Shown: positions 18,110-29,933, counted from the first letter of the stretch. The stretch: 64,000 bases of DNA from Granulimonas faecalis (GCF_022834715.1 NZ_BQKC01000001.1:1152501-1216500); one strand, 5' to 3'. Notes: generated from the sequence alone by a model not told the origin. Made by a program: numbers and translations.

Positions 18110-18865
18110 TCAGTCCACAAAACGGCCACAGAACGAGGCCCGGTGCTCGGGGGTCAGCCCCAGGGAGCGGATGGCGGCGATGTGGGACGCCGAGCCGTAC
18201 CCCTTGTTGGACGCGAACCCGTACCCAGGGTACGCGGCGTCGAGCTCCACCATCCGCCGGTCGCGGGCCACCTTGGCCACGATGGAGGCGCAGGCGATGG
18301 ACGCGACCCTGCCGTCACCGCCCACGAGGCAGCGCTCCCGGGGGTGCGCGTGGACGGGGTTGCCGTCGATGAGCACGGCGTCGGGCTCCACGCCGCAGGC
18401 GGAGACCGCCTCCCCCATGGCGCGGCGAAGGCAGGCGGACATGCCGTGGGCGTCGATATCCGCGGGCGGCACCCAGACGAGGGACACGGCCGTCGCGACC
18501 TCACGGATGCGGGCGTCGAGCCGCTCCCTCGCGGCCGGCGACAGCCGCTTGGAGTCGTCGATGCCCCACACTATGGGCTCCGGCGGGAGCACCACGGCCC
18601 CCACGACGAGGGGGCCGGCCAGGGGCCCGCGCCCCACCTCGTCCACCCCCACGGCCAGGCCGCCCTCGGCGAGCCCGTCCATGGTGCGGTAGAGCCCCGC
18701 CACACGCTCGCGGTCGGCCCGCTCCCGCTCGAGGCGGCGGCGGGCCCGGGCGACGGCGGAGGCCACCGTGGCGCGGGGGTCGTCGGAGCTGGCCTCGATG
18801 AGCGCCTCGAGCCCCTCCAGGGGGGCCTCCCTGAGCGCCCGGGCGACGGCGGAGGCGGGTTCCAT
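18110..18865 (-). CDS. rnhB: Ribonuclease HII
   Basis: Removes RNA from RNA-DNA hybrids and misincorporated ribonucleotides. The catalytic acidic residues are in GVDEVGRGPLAGPL (D75, E76), with DSKRLS, SIACASIVAKVARDR and a YGSASHIAAI segment downstream. It has 251 residues, with a 70-residue N-terminal helical extension like that of Bacillus RNase HII. ATG at 18865 follows GAAGGGAG; a farther upstream start at 18889 has no site. Confidence 0.94.
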   Translation of the reverse strand: MEPASAVARALREAPLEGLEALIEASSDDPRATVASAVARARRRLERERADRERVAGLYRTMDGLAEGGLAVGVDEVGRGPLAGPLVVGAVVLPPEPIVWGIDDSKRLSPAARERLDARIREVATAVSLVWVPPADIDAHGMSACLRRAMGEAVSACGVEPDAVLIDGNPVHAHPRERCLVGGDGRVASIACASIVAKVARDRRMVELDAAYPGYGFASNKGYGSASHIAAIRSLGLTPEHRASFCGRFVD

Positions 18866-18889
18866 GGCACGCTCCCTTCTGGTGCGCAC

Positions 18890-18920
18890 AAAAAACGCGC
18901 CCGCTCGGGGCGGGCGCGTT
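18890..18920 (-). terminator. Terminator after rplS
   Basis: An 11-bp perfect stem (18894-18904 with 18910-18920) and 5-base loop are followed on the minus strand by a run of T residues. It lies 20 bases after the rplS stop, between rplS and rnhB. Confidence 0.9.
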
Positions 18921-18940
18921 CGGGTGCGGGTGTCTGCGGC

Positions 18941-19282
18941 CTAGCGCTTCTCGCGGATGCGGGCGGCCTTGCCCACGCGGTCGCGCAGGTAGTAGAGCTT
19001 GGCGCGGTGGACGTCGCCGTGACGGACGACCTCCAGCTTGGCGATCTTGGGGCTGTAGAGCGGGAACGTGCGCTCGACGCCCACGCCGAAGGAGATCTTG
19101 CGGACGGTGAAGGTCTCGCGGGCGCCCTCGCCGGACATGCGGATGACGTCGCCCTGGAAGACCTGGACGCGCTCGCGGTCGCCCTCCTTGATGCGGTAGT
19201 GCACCTTCACGTTGTCGCCCGGGATGACCGTGGGGATGTCCTCGCGGATCTGCTGGCGCTCGATGGCACGAATGTAATCCAT
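18941..19282 (-). CDS. rplS: 50S ribosomal protein L19
   Basis: Large-subunit protein at the 30S interface, 113 residues, full length. The family segments [27 protein letters not shown] and FPLYSPKI are clear. ATG follows GGAAGAGG. It is the first gene of the leftward block and has its own terminator, so it may be made mainly as a single-gene transcript. Confidence 0.97.
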   Translation of the reverse strand: MDYIRAIERQQIREDIPTVIPGDNVKVHYRIKEGDRERVQVFQGDVIRMSGEGARETFTVRKISFGVGVERTFPLYSPKIAKLEVVRHGDVHRAKLYYLRDRVGKAARIREKR

Positions 19283-19535
19283 GGTTCCTCTTCCTAGAGG
19301 TGCCGCCGCGCTGCGGCCGACACATAGCTTTGCACACGAACGAACATGGTAGCGGTGGAGTCAATCCCGCACAAGGGACGGACGTCGATTCACGGGAGGT
19401 CCAAAGAAGCGGCCCCACTGTCCCTCTATGGGAAAAGAAAAGAAATGGGAAGATTCAGCCACTAGCTGATGAATAGGACTCGCAACTTGTGCATCATCAT
19501 ATATAACATCCGGTGAAGGGAAACGTGGGGTCGCC
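19283..19535. other. AT-richer divergent intergenic region
   Basis: These 253 bases separate rplS (-) from the HTH gene (+) and are clearly less GC-rich than the genes, with an A-rich patch near 19430-19450. The rplS promoter must lie here; a TTGACT on the minus strand (19359-19364) has no convincing -10 at the right distance. Confidence 0.55.
19500..19507 (+). promoter_or_regulatory. Possible -10 of the HTH gene
   Basis: TATATAAC lies 29 bases upstream of the ATG in an AT-rich patch. No good -35 box stands at 16-18 bases, so an activator or an unusual promoter is possible. Confidence 0.35.
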
Positions 19536-19943
19536 ATGGGAACCGAACACTTGACCAAGCTCGCTGGCATCTCTCTCGAGAAGGCTCTCGCAAGACCCTT
19601 CTCGCAGGAGACCTTGGTGTCTTGGCTCAAGTCCACGCTGGAGTCCCGCCGGTGCACCCGCATCGAGGCCATCAGGGCGTCGAAGCTCAACTCGACCTTC
19701 GGCTACCAGATCATCGCCGGGTCGCGCCACGCCTCCCGGGACAAGCTGCTGCAGCTGGCGTTCGGGCTCGAGCTCTCCCCCGAGGAGGCCAGCCACATGC
19801 TCGTCTTGGGCGGCCACGCCCCGCTCATGGCCGACAACCGGCGCGACACGGTGATCGCCTGGTGCCTCGCCAACGGGCGCGGGCTCGAGGAGACCGACGA
19901 CATCCTCTGGAACCACGGCGAGAGCACGGTGGCCGACCGCTGA
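19536..19943 (+). CDS. Small helix-turn-helix (XRE-like) protein
   Basis: A 135-residue protein with a central helix-turn-helix: SKLNSTFGYQIIAGSRHASR followed by DKLLQLAFGLELS. The following part (SHMLVLGG, NRRDTVIAWCL, GLEETDDIL) matches, from memory, a family of small XRE-type proteins often found next to serine/threonine kinases in Firmicutes. No kinase is seen here; the neighbours are rplS (divergent) and ppdK (convergent). No membrane segment. ATG has GGGG five bases upstream. A DNA-binding regulator is likely, but its target is unknown. Confidence 0.7.
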   Translation: MGTEHLTKLAGISLEKALARPFSQETLVSWLKSTLESRRCTRIEAIRASKLNSTFGYQIIAGSRHASRDKLLQLAFGLELSPEEASHMLVLGGHAPLMADNRRDTVIAWCLANGRGLEETDDILWNHGESTVADR

Positions 19944-20041
19944 GCGTCGCGCCCCGGGACGTCGGCACCTCCCGCAGGTACCCGCACCGACCGCGGCCGC
20001 CGACCGCCCGCGTCCTCGTTCTCAAACCGCCCGCCATGGAC

Positions 20042-20078
20042 AAGGCGGCCGCCCCGGTCTTCCGGGACGGCCGCCTTT
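20042..20078. terminator. Bidirectional terminator between the HTH gene and ppdK
   Basis: A 10-bp stem (20042-20051 with 20068-20077), extended by further CCGG pairing inside, ends in TTT on the plus strand. It serves the converging HTH (+) and ppdK (-) genes. Confidence 0.8.
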
Positions 20079-20106
20079 CAGCTGCCGGTATGGGTACGGG
20101 AGGGGC

Positions 20107-22869
<2,763 letters not shown>

Positions 22870-22911
22870 AAATCTCCCTTTTGCTTGCGGCGCACGGGAT
22901 GCGCCTCTCTC

Positions 22912-22927
22912 GCGCCCCGAAGGGCGC
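22912..22927 (-). promoter_or_regulatory. UUCG-loop hairpin in the ppdK leader
   Basis: On the minus strand a 6-bp GCGCCC/GGGCGC stem with a TTCG loop lies 43 bases before the ppdK ATG. An AT-rich TATATG stretch lies farther upstream in the same gap, so ppdK may have its own promoter besides read-through from the regulator gene. Confidence 0.45.
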
Positions 22928-22998
22928 CTCGTGCCGATACATATATCAGTATCCAACCAAAACCGGCGAAGGTTGTCCACCGGTGAATGGCCAAGGAC

Positions 22999-23913
22999 CT
23001 ACTCGGAGCCCTGGGCCTCCCGCTCCCGGGCGGCGTACTCGGCGCGGATGCGCTTGAGCTCCTCGATCTGGGCGATGATCTCGTTGGCGGTCTCCTCGAC
23101 GGCCTTCCCGCTGGTGTTGATGATCATGCAGCCCAGGTGGCGCATGAGCTTGCGGGCCTCGGCCTGCTCGGCCACCACCTCGGCGGGGTCGGCGTAGGAG
23201 GCAGCGTAGTCGGACGCCCCGTCCTTGGACAGGCGGCGCGTGCGGATGGAGACGAGGGTGTCGGTGGTGGACATGAGCCCGAAGATGCGGGCCGGGTCCA
23301 CCTCCTCGAGCTCGATGGGGGGCTCGACGCCGAGGGCCAGGGGCACGTTGCCCACCTTGTATCCCATGAACGCGAGGTACATGGACAGCGGCGTCTTGGA
23401 GGTGCGGGAGACGCCGATGAGCACGATGTCGGCCTTGGGCAGGTCCTGCGGGTTGCGTCCGTCGTCGTGCTCGACGAAGAACTCCATGGCGTCGATGCGG
23501 CGGAAGTAGCGGTCGTCGGCCTCGTGGTTGATGCCGGGGATGCCCACGGGCTCCTTGCCGGTGAGCGACGAGAGGATGGCGATGCCCGGGCCGAGCAGGT
23601 CGACCGACGGGATCTCGCGCTCGTCGAGCTCGCGGCGCACCTCGCGACGGAGGTCGGGGTCGACGATGGTGTGGAACACGGCACTGGGGTGCTCCGCGCT
23701 CTCCGGGTCGAGGGAGTCGAAGTACTCCCTCACCTGCCTGAGCGCCTGGAGCTTGGGAAGGCGTCGGATACGCACCGAGCCGAGGGGAAACTGCGCCGCG
23801 GCCGCGGTGACCACGCTCGACGCCGTCTCCCCCAGGGAGTCGGAGATGACGTGGATGACCGCGCAGTCGGGCGCGTAGTCGATGGCCTCCCCTTCGAAAC
23901 TGTACTTAGCCAA
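22999..23913 (-). CDS. Pyruvate, phosphate dikinase regulatory protein (DUF299, kinase/pyrophosphorylase)
   Basis: Bifunctional enzyme that inactivates PPDK by ADP-dependent phosphorylation of its active-site Thr and reactivates it by phosphate-dependent removal. The 304 residues show the family opening HVISDSLGETA and the P-loop-like GVSRTSKT at 167-174, followed by PLSMYLAFMGYKVGNVPL. The start is TTG (23911-23913), strongly supported by AAGGAGG five bases upstream; no ATG is near. It lies upstream of ppdK on the same strand, 129 bases apart, which makes PPDK the expected partner rather than PEP synthase. Confidence 0.94.
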   Translation of the reverse strand: MAKYSFEGEAIDYAPDCAVIHVISDSLGETASSVVTAAAAQFPLGSVRIRRLPKLQALRQVREYFDSLDPESAEHPSAVFHTIVDPDLRREVRRELDEREIPSVDLLGPGIAILSSLTGKEPVGIPGINHEADDRYFRRIDAMEFFVEHDDGRNPQDLPKADIVLIGVSRTSKTPLSMYLAFMGYKVGNVPLALGVEPPIELEEVDPARIFGLMSTTDTLVSIRTRRLSKDGASDYAASYADPAEVVAEQAEARKLMRHLGCMIINTSGKAVEETANEIIAQIEELKRIRAEYAAREREAQGSE

Positions 23914-23970
23914 GGGACCTCCTTGCGAGGAGTCTGTCGTTGACGGGCCTTGGCAATTTTACAAGTAACT

Positions 23971-24007
23971 AAAGGCCGCCTGCAACGCTTGGGAGCAGGC
24001 GGCCTTT
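23971..24007 (-). terminator. Terminator after glyS
   Basis: A 13-bp perfect stem (23971-23983 with 23995-24007) and 11-base loop lie 26 bases past the glyS stop. The minus strand continues with only short T stretches; the plus strand has TTTT, so it can act both ways. Confidence 0.8.
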
Positions 24008-24032
24008 TCAAAATAACAAGGGAGTTGGTTGC

Positions 24033-26117
24033 CTAACGACCCCTTCCCAAGGCGCCGAAGTCGGCCACACCGGAGAATACGGCGGCGAAGCGGTTGAGGA
24101 GCCGCAGGCGGTTCTCCCTCACGGCCGGGTCGTCGTCCATGACCATGACCTCGTCGAAGAAGCCGTCGATGGGGCCCCTGAGGGCGCCGAGGGCGGCCAG
24201 GGCGCCCTCGTAGTCGCCGGAGGCCAGGGCGGCGGACACGGCGGCCTGGCCGTTCACACAGGCGTCCAGGAGGCGCCTCTCCGCGTCGCCGAGGCCGCTC
24301 TCGTCCACGTCGCAGCCGAGGTCGGCGTCGGCGAGGTTGGCGGCGCGGGCGTAGGCCCCCGCGAGGGCCTCGAACAGCTCGGGGTCCTCCACCTGGGCCC
24401 GCTCCAGGGCCCGGGCGCGCTGGAAGAACTCGGCCGGGTCGATCACCGAGGCGGCGGAGACCGCGGCCACGGTGTCGGGGCCGATGCCCTCGTCCTTGGC
24501 CATGGTGGCCAGGCGCCCGAGGAAGAACTCCCTCACCCTCTGGGCGACGGCGCCGTGGTCGAAGGAGAGTCCCTGGTCCGCATAGGCGTCGAGGGAGGCA
24601 TCGATGAGGTCGGAGAGGCTCGCCTGGGGCATGTCCTCGAGCATGTGGATGACGCCGATGGCGCTGCGGCGCTGGGCGAAGGGGTCCGAGGATCCCGTGG
24701 GCGGCTCGTCGATGGCGAACATGCCGCAGATGGTGTCGAGCTTGTCGGCCACGGCGACGGCCCGCGCGACGAGGCCCTCAGGGAGCTCGTCGCCGGCGAA
24801 GCGCGGGCGGTAGTGCTGGGCCACGGCGCTGGAGACCTCGTCGGGCTCACCGGCCGCCTGGGCGTAGTAGCCGCCCATGACGCCCTGCTGGCTCGTGAAC
24901 TCCACGACGGCCTGGGTGACGAGGTCGGCCTTGGCGAGGTGCGCGGCGCGGCGGGCGTGGTCCCGCTGCTCCTCGGTGCCGCCGGCCTCGGAGACCACCG
25001 CGGGGGCGAGGGCCACCATGCGGGCGGCCTTCTGGCCCATGGTGCCGAGGCGCTCCTGGAAGGTCACGGTCTCGAGCCTGGGCAGGTAGTCCTCGAGGGG
25101 GTGTTTGAGGTCCTCCTCGAAGAAAAACTTGGCGTCGTCGAGGCGGGCGCGCACCACGCGCTCGTTGCCGTCCACCACGGTCTCGGAGCAGGCCGGGTCG
25201 CCGTTGCCCACGACGATGAAGGCCCGGGTGAGGTTGCCGTCGCCGTCGTACGTGGGGAAGTAGCGCTGGTGGGACAGCATGGACTCGCAGATGATCTCGT
25301 GGGGGACCGAGAGGAACTCCTCGTCGAAGCGGCCCACCAGGACCGTGGGCCACTCGCAGAGGTTGACCACCTCGTCGAAGACGCGGGCCGGGGTGTCCAC
25401 GGTGACGCCGAACTCGGACTCCACGGCGGCGATGCCCTCGCGGATGCGGGCGGCGCGCTCCTCGTGGCCGAGGACGCGGGCGTCCTCGAGCACGGCCTCG
25501 TAGGCGGAGGGCTCGGGCACGACGTGCTCACCGGGGGCCAGCACGCGGTGGCCGCGGGTGGTGCGGCCGGAGGTGACGTCGGCGTAGGAGACGTCGAGCA
25601 CCTCGTCGCCGAAGAGGGCGCAGATCCAGCGCACGGGCCGGCCGTAGCGCTCGTGGGTTGAGCCCCAGCGCTGGCTGCGGGGCCAGTCGAGACCGGCGAT
25701 GACGCGCTCGCAGAGGGGCGCGAGGATCTGCTCGGCGGGCACGGCGGGCTCGTCCACCTCGGCGAAGACGTAGTCCTTGCCGCCGTCCCCGCGAACCACG
25801 AGGTCGGCGGGGTCCACGCCCTTGCCGCGGGCGAAGCCGACGGCCGCCTTGGTGGGGTTGCCGTCGGCGTCGAACGCGATGGCGGCCGCCGGGCCGCGCA
25901 TGACGGAGTGGGCGGCCTCGGTGGCGCAGGCGACGTCGGCCACGAGCACGGCGAGGCGCCGGGGGGTGGAGACGACGCGGACCCCGCCGTGGGCGAGCCC
26001 GGCGTCGTCGAGGCCGGCCTCGACGAGCCTCGCAAGCTGGGCGGCGGCACGGTCGAGGGGCGCGCTCGGCAGCTCCTCGGAGCCGATCTCGAGCAGGAAG
26101 TCCTTGGTCTGGGTCAT
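24033..26117 (-). CDS. glyS: Glycyl-tRNA synthetase beta subunit
   Basis: tRNA-binding subunit of the alpha2beta2 glycyl-tRNA synthetase, 694 residues. Typical segments: FLLEIGSEELP at the start, VRWICALFG, DKLDTICGMFAI (HD-like region) and a C-terminal anticodon-binding DALR-like domain ending in RLRLLNRFAAVFS. Start taken as ATG at 26117, seven bases after the glyQ stop, with AAGGAGG about 12 bases before; the TTG at 26129 sits directly on that site and is unlikely. Confidence 0.95.
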   Translation of the reverse strand: MTQTKDFLLEIGSEELPSAPLDRAAAQLARLVEAGLDDAGLAHGGVRVVSTPRRLAVLVADVACATEAAHSVMRGPAAAIAFDADGNPTKAAVGFARGKGVDPADLVVRGDGGKDYVFAEVDEPAVPAEQILAPLCERVIAGLDWPRSQRWGSTHERYGRPVRWICALFGDEVLDVSYADVTSGRTTRGHRVLAPGEHVVPEPSAYEAVLEDARVLGHEERAARIREGIAAVESEFGVTVDTPARVFDEVVNLCEWPTVLVGRFDEEFLSVPHEIICESMLSHQRYFPTYDGDGNLTRAFIVVGNGDPACSETVVDGNERVVRARLDDAKFFFEEDLKHPLEDYLPRLETVTFQERLGTMGQKAARMVALAPAVVSEAGGTEEQRDHARRAAHLAKADLVTQAVVEFTSQQGVMGGYYAQAAGEPDEVSSAVAQHYRPRFAGDELPEGLVARAVAVADKLDTICGMFAIDEPPTGSSDPFAQRRSAIGVIHMLEDMPQASLSDLIDASLDAYADQGLSFDHGAVAQRVREFFLGRLATMAKDEGIGPDTVAAVSAASVIDPAEFFQRARALERAQVEDPELFEALAGAYARAANLADADLGCDVDESGLGDAERRLLDACVNGQAAVSAALASGDYEGALAALGALRGPIDGFFDEVMVMDDDPAVRENRLRLLNRFAAVFSGVADFGALGRGR

Positions 26118-26121
26118 GGGC

Positions 26122-27009
26122 TTACTCAACCTCCTTGGAGGCCACGCAGGCGAGGTAGCACTCGCACGCCGCCTTGGCGAGGGTGCGGACGCGCAGGATG
26201 TAGTTGGTGCGCTCGGTGGCGGACAGGGCGCCGCGGCTGTCGAGCAGGTTGAAGGCGTGGCTGCACTTGAGCACGCAGTCGTAGCCCGGGAGCGGCAGCC
26301 CGGCCTCGAGGCAGCGGCGGCACTCGCGCTCGTAGTCGTCGAACTTCTGGCGCATCATGGGGACGTCGGCGACCTCGAAGTTGTAGGCGGAGAACTCGCG
26401 CTCGTTCTCGAGGAAGACGTCGCCGTAGGTCATGGGCGTGCCGTCGGGCAGGTAGCTCCACACGAGGTCGTACACGGAGTCGACGCCCTGGGCGTACATG
26501 GCGATGCGCTCGAGACCGTAGGTGATCTCCACGGGCACCGGGTCGCACTCGATGCCGCCCACCTGCTGGAAGTAGGTGAACTGCGTGACCTCCATGCCGT
26601 TGAGCCACACCTCCCAGCCGAGGCCCCAGGCGCCCAGCGTGGGGCTCTCCCAGTCGTCCTCGACGAAGCGCACGTCATGCTTGGCCGGGTCGAGGCCGAT
26701 GGCCTCGAGGCTGCCGAGGTAGAGCTCCTGCGCGTTGGCGGGGCTGGGCTTGATGAGCACCTGGAACTGGTAGTAGTGCTGCATGCGGTTGGGGTTCTCG
26801 CCGTAGCGGCCGTCGGCGGGGCGGCGGCAGGGCTGCGGGTAGCAGCAGGCCCAGGGGGCGGGGCCGAGGGAGCGGAGCAACGTCGCCGTGTGGAAGGTGC
26901 CGGCCCCGACCTCAGAGTCGTAGGGCTGCATCACGGTGCAGCCGCAACCGGCCCAGTAGTGCTCCAGGGCCAGGATCATGGCCTGGAACGTCAGTGCGTC
27001 CTTGTGCAT
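26122..27009 (-). CDS. glyQ: Glycyl-tRNA synthetase alpha subunit
   Basis: Catalytic class II subunit forming glycyl-adenylate and charging tRNA-Gly; 295 residues, full length. It starts [19 protein letters not shown] and has the [11 protein letters not shown] and [12 protein letters not shown] segments of the family. The two-subunit form is rare among actinobacteria, most of which have the single-chain enzyme, and is a useful taxonomic marker. A TAGTAT resembling a -10 lies at 27053-27058 on the minus strand. Confidence 0.96.
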   Translation of the reverse strand: MHKDALTFQAMILALEHYWAGCGCTVMQPYDSEVGAGTFHTATLLRSLGPAPWACCYPQPCRRPADGRYGENPNRMQHYYQFQVLIKPSPANAQELYLGSLEAIGLDPAKHDVRFVEDDWESPTLGAWGLGWEVWLNGMEVTQFTYFQQVGGIECDPVPVEITYGLERIAMYAQGVDSVYDLVWSYLPDGTPMTYGDVFLENEREFSAYNFEVADVPMMRQKFDDYERECRRCLEAGLPLPGYDCVLKCSHAFNLLDSRGALSATERTNYILRVRTLAKAACECYLACVASKEVE

Positions 27010-27091
27010 AGGCTTCGTTCCCCTCGGGTGCGTGCGGTCATGGCGGCTTCCAATACTAGCCCTTCGGGGACCGCCGGTGAGGGGGAGCCGC

Positions 27092-27676
27092 CTAGCCCAG
27101 GAGCGCCACGTCGTTGAGGGGCCAGAAGATGAACCAGGCCTTGGAGGTCACCGAGTCGCGGCGGATGGGCCCGAAGTAGCGGGAGTCGAGGGAGTTGGTG
27201 CGGTTGTCGCCCATGACCCAGTACTCGTCCTCCCCTAAGGTGAGCGGGTAGGAGACGTCGCCGTCGAGGAAGGCGGCGTGGCGCCCCTCGATGGGCTCGG
27301 TGGGCTTCCCCCCGGTGTAGGGCTCGTCGAGCCGCTCGCCGTCGACGTAGACGGCACCGTCGCGGATGTCGACGGTCTGGCCGGGGGTGGCGATGACGCG
27401 CTTGATGAGCGTCGTGGAGGGCTGCTCGGGGTCGTGGAAGGTGACGACGTCGCCGGCGGCGGGCCCGGAGCCGAGGTAGCTGACCTTCTCCCCCAGCACG
27501 CGGTCGCCCACCTGGATGGTGTCGACCATGGACTCCGTGGGGATCTCGAAGGGCTCGGCGACGTAGGCCCGCACGAAGACGGCCACGGCCACCGCCACGG
27601 CGACCACGGCCACCCACTCGACGACGTCCCGGAGGCGGGACGGGCCCTTTCTCCCAGCGGAACCGGTACCTGCCAT
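27092..27676 (-). CDS. lepB: Signal peptidase I
   Basis: Membrane serine protease that removes signal peptides, 194 residues. One N-terminal transmembrane helix (about 19-37) is followed by the catalytic S49 in IPTESM and K92 in [10 protein letters not shown], then the [15 protein letters not shown] box. ATG at 27674-27676 follows GAGGAGG by five bases, better than the upstream ATG at 27716. It lies 35 bases after trmD. Confidence 0.95.
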   Translation of the reverse strand: MAGTGSAGRKGPSRLRDVVEWVAVVAVAVAVAVFVRAYVAEPFEIPTESMVDTIQVGDRVLGEKVSYLGSGPAAGDVVTFHDPEQPSTTLIKRVIATPGQTVDIRDGAVYVDGERLDEPYTGGKPTEPIEGRHAAFLDGDVSYPLTLGEDEYWVMGDNRTNSLDSRYFGPIRRDSVTSKAWFIFWPLNDVALLG

Positions 27677-27711
27677 GGCTGCCTCCTCGACCTCGACTCG
27701 TTCCATCGACT

Positions 27712-28443
27712 TTACCCGGACAGGAGCCCCGACTCCACGAGGAAGGCGCGCTCCTCGTCGGTGATGGGCGCGGAGGCGAGGAGGTCGGGGCGTCGGCGGG
27801 CGGTGCGCACGAGGGCGTCGCGCCTGCGCCAGGCGTCCACCCGGGCGTGGTCGCCCGAGAGGAGCACCCCCGGCACGTCCATGCCCTCGAACGACGCGGG
27901 CCGGGTGTACTGGGCGTACTCGAGGAGCCCGTCCGAGAACGACTCCTCCTGAGCCGACCGCTCGTCGCCGAGGGCGCCGGGGAGCAGCCTCACCACGGCG
28001 TCGGTGACGGCCATGCAGGCGAGCTCCCCGCCCGTGAGGACGTAGTCGCCCAAAGAGAGCACGTCGTCGGCCAGGGTGTAGCAGCGCTCGTCCATGCCCT
28101 CGTAGCGGCCGCAGACGAAGAGCAGGCGCTCCTCGGCCGCGAGCTCGCGGGCCACGTCCTCGGTGAAGGTGCGGCCGGCGGGCGAGAAGAACACCGTGCG
28201 GGGCGCCGCCCCCTCCCCCGCCAGCTCGCGGACGCACTCGAAGACGGGCGCGGGCTTCATGAGCATGCCCGGCCCCCCGCCGAAGGGCGCGTCGTCCACG
28301 GTGCGGTGGCGGTCGTGGGTCCAACGGCGCAGGTCGTGGGCCCGGAACTCGAAGACCCCGGCGCGCCGGGCGCGGCCCAGGATCGAGGCGTCCATGTAGG
28401 GGCCGAACACCTCGGGGACCACCGAGACGGCATCCACGATCAT
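27712..28443 (-). CDS. trmD: tRNA (guanine-N1-)-methyltransferase
   Basis: SPOUT-class enzyme making m1G37 in tRNA, 243 residues. The knot region shows VCGRYEGMDERC and SLGDYVLTGGELACM, the SAM-binding family hallmarks; FGGGPGMLMKPAP is also present. ATG overlaps the rimM stop as ATGA, the usual rpsP-rimM-trmD coupling. Confidence 0.96.
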   Translation of the reverse strand: MIVDAVSVVPEVFGPYMDASILGRARRAGVFEFRAHDLRRWTHDRHRTVDDAPFGGGPGMLMKPAPVFECVRELAGEGAAPRTVFFSPAGRTFTEDVARELAAEERLLFVCGRYEGMDERCYTLADDVLSLGDYVLTGGELACMAVTDAVVRLLPGALGDERSAQEESFSDGLLEYAQYTRPASFEGMDVPGVLLSGDHARVDAWRRRDALVRTARRRPDLLASAPITDEERAFLVESGLLSG

Positions 28444-28970
28444 CGCGGCACCCCCTCCCCTCCCTCGGGCACGATGCCGCGGGGCAGCTCCATGACCACG
28501 CGGTCGGGCGACACCGAGACGATGAAGCCGTCCACCACGGGGACGAGGAGCTCGCCGTAGGGGCCGCGGACCTCCCAGACGTCGTTGGCGGGGCCGCGCA
28601 TTACCGCGGAGACGGTCCCGAGCGGGCCGCGGGCGGCGTCTGCGACCTCGATGCCCACGATGGCGGCGGGGTCGTGGACGAGGAGGTCTTCTGGGAGGTC
28701 GGCCTCGTCCACGAGCAGGTAGCGGCCACAGAGCTCCTCGGACGCGCCGAGCGAGTCCACGCCGGCGAGACGCACGGCCTGGCCCGACCCGCCGTCGCGG
28801 ACCGACTCGACCTCGGTGACGCGGGCGCCGTGCAGGGTGGGCGGCACGACGTGGACCGTGATGCCGGGCCTCAGAAGAAAGGGAAGACCGTCCACGGGTG
28901 CGCAGACGATCTCCCCCTTGGCCCCGCGCGCCTTGGCGACGGAGCAGACGATGCGATACCGGGAGGCCAT
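28440..28970 (-). CDS. rimM: Ribosome maturation factor RimM
   Basis: 16S processing factor that binds S19 during 30S assembly, 176 residues. The N-terminal beta-barrel opens with IVCSVAKARGAKGEIV, and the C-terminal PRC-like domain holds VWEVRGPYGELLVPVVDGFI. ATG lies four bases after the khpA stop. Sequence is more divergent than its neighbours, but length and position agree. Confidence 0.93.
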   Translation of the reverse strand: MASRYRIVCSVAKARGAKGEIVCAPVDGLPFLLRPGITVHVVPPTLHGARVTEVESVRDGGSGQAVRLAGVDSLGASEELCGRYLLVDEADLPEDLLVHDPAAIVGIEVADAARGPLGTVSAVMRGPANDVWEVRGPYGELLVPVVDGFIVSVSPDRVVMELPRGIVPEGGEGVPR

Positions 28971-28974
28971 GGGT

Positions 28975-29262
28975 CTAGCCCAGCACCTCGACGTCGACCG
29001 CAGTGCCCACGCGGGCGCCGAGGGCGCGGGCGAGGGTGCGGATGGCCTTGATGGTGCGGCCGCGGCGGCCGATGACCTTGCCGGCGTCGTCGGGGGCGCA
29101 GGTGACCTCGATGAGGGTGCCCTCCATGGCGTCGGTCACATCGAGGGACACGGCGTCGATGTCGTCCACGAGGCCGCAGACCACGAGCTCGACGAGGTCG
29201 GCGACGCGGTCGGACGGCATCTCGTCGGGCAGCCGGACGTCCTGGCTCTCGGTGTCGGCCAT
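28975..29262 (-). CDS. khpA: KH-domain RNA-binding protein KhpA
   Basis: A 95-residue single KH-domain protein with the GKVIGRRGRTIKAIRTL loop at 62-78. In Firmicutes and related bacteria KhpA works with KhpB (EloR/Jag) to regulate RNA and cell elongation. It is one base after rpsP, the standard rpsP-khpA-rimM-trmD order. khpB is not in the window. Confidence 0.93.
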   Translation of the reverse strand: MADTESQDVRLPDEMPSDRVADLVELVVCGLVDDIDAVSLDVTDAMEGTLIEVTCAPDDAGKVIGRRGRTIKAIRTLARALGARVGTAVDVEVLG

Positions 29263-29263
29263 G

Positions 29264-29611
29264 CTACTCGGCGTCCTCGGCAGCGGCAGCGGCGGCCTCC
29301 TCGGCGGCTACGCGGTCCTTCTCGATCTGCTTCTTGGACTTCTTGACCTTCTTCTCGGGCGCGGGCTTGTCACCCTCGCGCACGATCTCGATGAGGGAGG
29401 CGACCTTGTCGCTCGGCTTGGCGCCCTTGGCGATCCACGCGTCGACCTTGTCGAGGTCGATCTCGATCACATGGGGATGGGTGAGCGGGTTGTAGATGCC
29501 GACCTGCTCGATGAAGCGGCCGTCGCGGGGCATGCGCTCGTCGGCGACGACGACGCGGTAGAACGGGCGCTTCTTGGCACCGTGACGGGCCAGACGGATC
29601 TTGACTGCCAA
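29264..29611 (-). CDS. rpsP: 30S ribosomal protein S16
   Basis: Small-subunit protein, 115 residues. The N-terminal 75 residues are ordinary S16 ([27 protein letters not shown]). A 35-residue lysine- and alanine-rich tail follows, as in several actinobacteria. The start is TTG at 29609-29611 with GAGGAG five bases before; no ATG stands near. Confidence 0.95.
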   Translation of the reverse strand: MAVKIRLARHGAKKRPFYRVVVADERMPRDGRFIEQVGIYNPLTHPHVIEIDLDKVDAWIAKGAKPSDKVASLIEIVREGDKPAPEKKVKKSKKQIEKDRVAAEEAAAAAAEDAE

Positions 29612-29933
29612 TGGGACTCCTCTAGACGAATGCGCCCTGGCCGGGCCATGGGGCGCAAACCACACAAAAGCGTCGATAATCATAGAACATGGCGGCCTGG
29701 CGTGAAACCCCCGCTTTTGGCGCTCGCCACACTTTTCCCACGGTGCGGCCCCGGGAGCCCGACCGACGTGGCTCGAATTGTATCGAATGCGTGAGAATCC
29801 CGATGCTTGAAAAGAAGTCGCCGATCGTGGTGTCTCATTTTCAGATGATGGGTACACGGTTGAAGACACAGCAAGAAGCACGTGCGACCGCACCGTGATT
29901 CCCGGGCGCAAGGGTCCAGAGCAAGGAGGAGCG
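29612..29933. other. Divergent intergenic region between rpsP and the response regulator
   Basis: These 322 bases hold no gene I can support. The rpsP half contains a leader hairpin (29632-29656) and a -10 box; the response-regulator half is AT-richer with TTGAAA at 29807-29812 and TTGAAG at 29860-29865 but no matching -10 at normal distance. Confidence 0.6.
29632..29684 (-). promoter_or_regulatory. rpsP operon -10 box and leader hairpin
   Basis: On the minus strand TATGAT (29679-29684) matches the -10 consensus in five of six bases; the hexamer 17 bases upstream (TTTCAC) is a poor -35. The leader then folds into GCGCCC/GGGCGC plus TGGC/GCCA (29632-29656) just before the S16 ribosome binding site. 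Confidence 0.5.

Noticed and set aside
19336-19364. TTGACT on the minus strand as the rplS promoter -35
   Set aside because: The hexamer 17 bases downstream does not resemble a -10 box.
19361-19690. Minus-strand frame of 109 codons over the rplS-HTH gap
   Set aside because: It covers the HTH gene 5' end, has no ribosome binding site and no motif.
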